The position numbers and the translations under genes were made by a program. Below, piece by piece: positions 59,821 through 64,000 of a stretch of 64,000 nt of DNA. Source of the DNA: Lathyrus oleraceus (Eukaryota; Streptophyta; Magnoliopsida; Fabales; Fabaceae); contig NC_066581.1 in assembly GCF_024323335.1 (NCBI RefSeq), positions 182,810,330-182,874,329 of the forward strand, in the 5' to 3' direction. The notes beneath the pieces were generated by a model. The model saw only the letters and a program-made list of their open reading frames with translations, did no database searches and was not told where the DNA came from. Numbering within the stretch: the first letter of the stretch is position 1; each line of letters begins with the position of its first letter.

Positions 59821-60742
59821 CCTATAATGTTTTGCATTATCACATGTATTTCTTTTAGGATTATGAAAATTTGTTCAACATAAAAAATGAATTATACATC
59901 TTAAAATTTCCAATTCATTTGATCCCACCTCAAAATCATAAAAAATGAATGAGTTATGTCCTTGGGAAGTTGACCCAAAATTAGGGTTTCAGTCAAAATG
60001 ACCTATAATGTTTTGAAATGGATGATGAACTTCCAAGATTCAAATAAATTTTTGATGAACATGAAAGTTATTAATATGGTTCTTAAGAAACTTTTTTCTT
60101 TTGGGGTTATCTCCATTTTACAAACACATCAAAAGTTAGGTCTCGGTGGATTTCAAAATAGTCAGATGAATTGACTGATCAACTTCTCAAGTTCATACCT
60201 CAAACCTTGATGAATTGATGATTGAGGACACTCAAATAAGCTCGAATATACCTGAAATGATGAATTAAAGAACTTCTCTTGATTGTATTTGATCATGGGT
60301 TGAGGTTGCTTCATGAGCAAGGCACAGTTGATGCACAGATGAATTAGGGTTTCCTTGGGAAACAATCCTCAAGCCCTTTGGTTTATCTTGATCAAATTGA
60401 CAATATATGATGATTGAGAGATTTTTGAACCATTGTCATGCTTGCTTTCCATTTCATCTGGCCATATCAATGAGCATAGGGGCTCCTAGGAGCCTCAGAT
60501 CTTGTGATTGCTCAAGCTACAAAACAAAAGATGTTAGTGACATATTTTTGTGATTTTGGTTAGTAAACAAAATAAGAAAAACAATAATATACAATTCAAG
60601 CATGCTTGGTGGTCTCAAACCAACTCACACAAGTCCCAACCCTAGGGTAAGGAGCCAAGATGCTATGATTCTTGAGGCAAATGCAATGTGCAATGATATG
60701 ATGCCATGAGGGATCTTAGAGTCAAAATTAAGGTCTTACACC

Positions 60743-61216
60743 AAGGACAAGAAGGAAGTTGCTGGAGAAGACCAACCAGATGCTGATAAAAGTGAAGATG
60801 TCAACAATAAGGTAGAGATTAAGCAGAAAAGCAAGCAGGAAGAGGTATTAGTTGATGAAGCTGAGGGTTCTGCTAAAGACTCACACATATATGAGTCCGG
60901 TGCAGAACTTGAGACAGAGGCGAGCGCTGAAATGACCCTTGTGGTCACTCCATAAAAATTGAAATCATCTAAAAGCTCCACTATGCCAGCCAAGTCAACT
61001 CAACAGTAAAATACTCCTCCAAAGCTCAAGTCACTAGTCAATGGAATACCTGCAAAGAAGAACGAGGTGACCACATCTGTCAGGATGAAAGATGTCACAA
61101 AGGCACCTAAAGCTATAGTAAAACCAATTATGCGGGACCCTTACCAAAATAAAGAGGCAAGGAAAAAGAATAAGGGAGATCAAGATGTGAGGAAAAGTAG
61201 CAGGCTTAGGGCCTAA
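60743..61216 (+). pseudogene. Possible env-like frame end of the Athila-like element
   Basis: A frame of 158 codons with two stops (TAA 60953-60955 and TAA 61007-61009). The first part is acidic and lysine-rich and low in complexity; the second is strongly basic and ends VRKSSRLRA. It starts right after the antisense LTR, so its beginning is lost. Athila/Calypso elements carry an env-like frame between integrase and 3' LTR, and the position fits. The sequence itself has no recognisable domain, so the name is inference. Confidence 0.4.
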
Positions 61217-62384
61217 CTGGTATTTTCTCTTGTCCCTACAGGTTGACAAGTCATGGAGTGCCACAACTCACCAAATGACAGTGAGGACCATGTCCTTACT
61301 CTATGTTTGAGGGTATGGAAGCCATCGTCATGACTTTTGTTTACCAAAATTTTGACTATCATCTAATCATTTATTTCGTAGTTTTAGGTCCCAGTTATGT
61401 TTATGTTTTTTTTTCTTTTCTCTGTCATTATGTTAGTTCTATTTCCTTGCAATTAATGAAATTATGCTTTTGTCTATTTTTTTTAGTATAATAGCTTGTT
61501 TTCTTTATGAAAAAAAAGAATCACAACTAGCCACAACCCATGTATATAACAGTGAATTCTAAAAGACTAGAATAAAACCAATTGGACTATGACAATGTTG
61601 GAGACGGGGTCTTGATTGTTGATCAATGCACCTCTTTGTGTTTCTGATAACCTCTATCACGCATCTGGTAGTCAGAAAAGTAGATAGCCTTTTGAAAAAT
61701 TTGAATTGCTTTAAAATATGGAATAATAGCTCATTGTAGGCTTTAGTTATGGGAGGATCACATTGTTGTTTAAAGACTTAGCACATATGATACACTACAT
61801 ATGCTAATAAACACACCAAAGTGTATGAATGGAGTAAGCCAAAGAGGATTTCAAAATAAGTTCTTATGCTTGAAATTGGAGGAACAAGTTTCTATTCCCT
61901 AAACTAGAGGAACAAGTGATGTTTTTACCATTAGTAACAGGTTGGACTCATTACAAGTGAGATCCCGTTAGGTGAAAAGGTAGAGCATCTAGCAAAATTG
62001 TGAATTTAATCATAAATGTTTAGTGAAAAAAACTATAGAATAAAGCAGTTAATCCCCCCCTTCTAAAACTAAATGATAAACTCTTAGATCATAGGATGAG
62101 GTAACCAAAGTTGAATTTAGGCTAGCCATCTTAACTGAGGAGTATTGGCATGATTGGTAACATCTGCTCAACATAACACACACACACACACTCTCTGTCT
62201 CTCTGTCTCTCTAGATTGGTAGAAGGGATGAGTTGTACCAAATTTTGAAAATAGTCCTTTAATTTGAATTCTGAGTTAATTATAAGTTAAGACTGTTAGT
62301 AAGTGTGGTTGTTGGATGGTTTAGTTTCTGTGTCGTTATCTGTTGCAGCACCGGAGGAAAGGTAATGATTCAAGTTTGGGGGTG
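61217..62384 (+). other. Athila-like 3' untranslated region
   Basis: Non-coding sequence leading to the polypurine tract AAGTTTGGGGGTG (62372-62384), the usual Athila type. A (CA)n(CTCTGT)n microsatellite is at about 62176-62212. No gene seen. Confidence 0.7.
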
Positions 62385-63990
62385 TGATAACCCATATTTT
62401 GTGAGTTATTGTACAACCTAATCTCTTACTTAAAGCTAGTAGATTTATAATTTTATTTGAGTTTTAATGCATTATAGATGTTTCTGCAGTATTTAGCTTA
62501 GAGCATAATAAGTGCGCTCTCTTGTAGTTTTGATGAGTTTGTTGCTTGTTTTTAAGTATTGTTCTGATGAGTTGAGGCAAGAGAGTTGAGGAAAGAACCT
62601 GGAAGTTCAAGTTGGAACAAAAATGAATTCAGGTAAGGAATAAAATGAAGCAACCAGTTGAATCCCTAGGACATACATGGATAAGGAACTGCATTGGGAA
62701 TGAATATTTGTTTTTGTATTGGTAGAGCTCCCTTGAGTTAAGTGGATAAGACTCATGGCGTTATAAGACAAAATAAGGTACAATAATACATCCTCAATGG
62801 AGAATTCCATGTAGAAAGGACAGTGCCTTCTGCCATAACAGATTGTCACGCTCAACCTTGTCCCCCATTATTGTCCGTGTAACTGATTTCTTGTAGACGA
62901 AGCTGAAGGAATGAAAGGAATATCTAATTGGATATTTGGGCTTGATGTGATCCTACTAAGGCCCATGATCCAAGACAAGAGAGAAAGAAAACCCTATCTT
63001 AAGGCATATAAATAGACAATATTGAAGTTTCTAAGGGAGTTCAATATCATAGAGAAAATCCCAGAGAATATTATTGTATGAAAGAGTGGAGAGAAAAAAG
63101 AGCTTCTTATTCTTCTCACCTTTTCTAGTGCTAAATACTAAAACCTAGCGCCACTGAAGTCATCACTTGCTGGTTATCCACTACAAGGAAGTTTCATATT
63201 ACTCTTAGATTGCTATTTATTTTTCATCTTTTGTTTAAGAATGCTTCCTTTCAGAACCAGCTTTGTAAGTCGTACTCAACTCATTATGACCTAAACCTTT
63301 TATTTGTTGGGCAATGAGAATTTAATATGAAATTGTTTTTATATTAAAATGGTGTGTTGTTTAGTGCATTGTTTTATTATGTGGTCCAATGTTTAAATCC
63401 ATTTCTTTGAATGATCAACTTAGAAAAAAGATAAAACCTTGTTATTGTGAGAGATCTAACAACAAGTGGATTTCATAATAAAAGTAGTTGCATGTATAGG
63501 ATAGAGATATTCACTCACTTAGTTTGCTTAAAGATAAGAAAATATAACTATAAAGGAATTTTAGGAGACAAATAGACGTATCCTAGGGTTGTAAGTGAGA
63601 CTTAAAGATTTTTCCCTTTCCCTTGCATGCATGCTTTTGATGTTGTAGAAATATACTCCTAGATAACTCACTAACCTTTTTTGGGATGACACTTCACATC
63701 ATATACACATAATTACTTCATGCATATTAATGGACCACAACTCAACATACACTCTCTTGATATATTCACAACACTCTCTCTGCAATATTAAGTTACTAAT
63801 TTGAGAAACTCTGAACTTGTGACAATCTACTATTCTTTTTACTCTTGCTCATGCTTAATTTCTAAAGATAGTTGCTTATAAAATTAACCTAAGTTACTTC
63901 CACTCCCCGTGGGTACGATATCCTTAATTTTTATCACTTGCTACTTATAACGAACATGTATACTTTCATGTAACACGTTTTCAAGTAACA
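62385..63990 (+). repeat. 3' LTR of the Athila-like element
   Basis: Starts TGATAACCC directly after the polypurine tract, as in Athila/Calypso elements. The sequence GTGGGTACGATATCCTTAATTT near 63910-63930 is typical of the LTR end of that lineage. The exact end lies close to the window end and is approximate. Confidence 0.75.
63007..63015 (+). promoter_or_regulatory. TATA box of the Athila-like LTR
   Basis: TATAAATAG in mid-LTR, the expected place for the U3 promoter. Confidence 0.6.
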
Positions 63991-64000
63991 AGTGTAATAC

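Larger units (their letters stand above)
57266..60740 (-). repeat. Antisense Ogre-like LTR fragment, U3 and promoter part
   Basis: Read on the minus strand it starts at 60740 with TGTAAGACCTTAA and CTAAGATCCCTCATGGCATC, closely matching the start of the LTR at 51738, and shares its first few hundred bases loosely. It has a strong minus-strand TATA box. The far end of an LTR was not found. AT-rich, with no plausible gene; long open frames near 59000-59400 on the minus strand are not recognised. Confidence 0.65.

Noticed and set aside
60743..61216. Host nuclear protein gene exon (basic, lysine-rich, ending KSSRLRA)
   Set aside because: Two stops, flanked by Athila 3' sequence and a polypurine tract; an env-like remnant fits better, though not proven.
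1..64000. A new multi-gene biological system such as a gene cluster or defence island
   Set aside because: All recognisable coding sequence belongs to LTR retrotransposons; nothing suggests cooperating host genes.

Overview
This window looks like gene-free, repeat-saturated plant heterochromatin from a legume. The tribe Fabeae (pea, vetch, Lathyrus group) is most likely. The reason is two Ogre-type Ty3/gypsy (Tat lineage) retrotransposons with the hallmarks known for that group: LTRs of 4.3-4.8 kb, a tRNA-Arg-like primer binding site, an extra ORF upstream of gag, an intron between protease and reverse transcriptase, a second archaeal-type RNase H, and minisatellite arrays in the 3' untranslated region. 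I see no host gene, tRNA, rRNA or CRISPR array. Species assignment is inference.

Layout, outermost to innermost. The oldest visible layer is an Athila/Calypso-like Ty3/gypsy element on the + strand. Its integrase end lies at 40632-41129, a possible env-like reading frame at 60743-61216, and its 3' LTR starts at 62385. A Sirevirus (SIRE/Maximus-type Ty1/copia) sits in its integrase region; its gag-pol runs 12891-16603 and resumes at 38370-38549, followed by a region with several polypurine tracts and a 3' LTR at 39435-40631. Two Ogre elements sit in that Sirevirus. Ogre-1 (1-12890, left part outside the window) lies in its gag. Ogre-2 (16604-38369, complete, 21.8 kb) lies in its RNase H and is flanked by the 5-bp duplication ACAAA.

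A second, unrelated Ty1/copia element (about 41400-50747) lies in the Athila element. It has lost its 5' LTR, most of its RT and most of its RNase H. An antisense solo Ogre LTR (44381-49164, duplication CCTAC) interrupts it 29 bases after its YVDD motif. To the right is an antisense Ogre-like LTR fragment (about 50748-51737 plus 57266-60740), itself split by a 5.5-kb solo LTR of a more distant Ogre-related family (51738-57260, duplication GCAAG).

None of the elements appears autonomous. Ogre-2 is the best preserved: ORF1 is intact, gag carries a frameshifting deletion that was later tandemly duplicated, the gag-pro frame has one stop, and pol has one stop between the zinc-binding and catalytic parts of integrase. 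In both Ogres, removing the predicted intron also removes the pro stop codon and joins pro and pol in frame.

The most notable signals are in the long transcribed LTR leader, not in a protein. A small hairpin keeps its pairing and an 8-nt loop through compensatory changes in five LTR copies. It lies in a block nearly identical between two otherwise diverged LTR families. Further upstream is a palindrome with an invariant 5-nt spacer about 1.25 kb after the TATA box.
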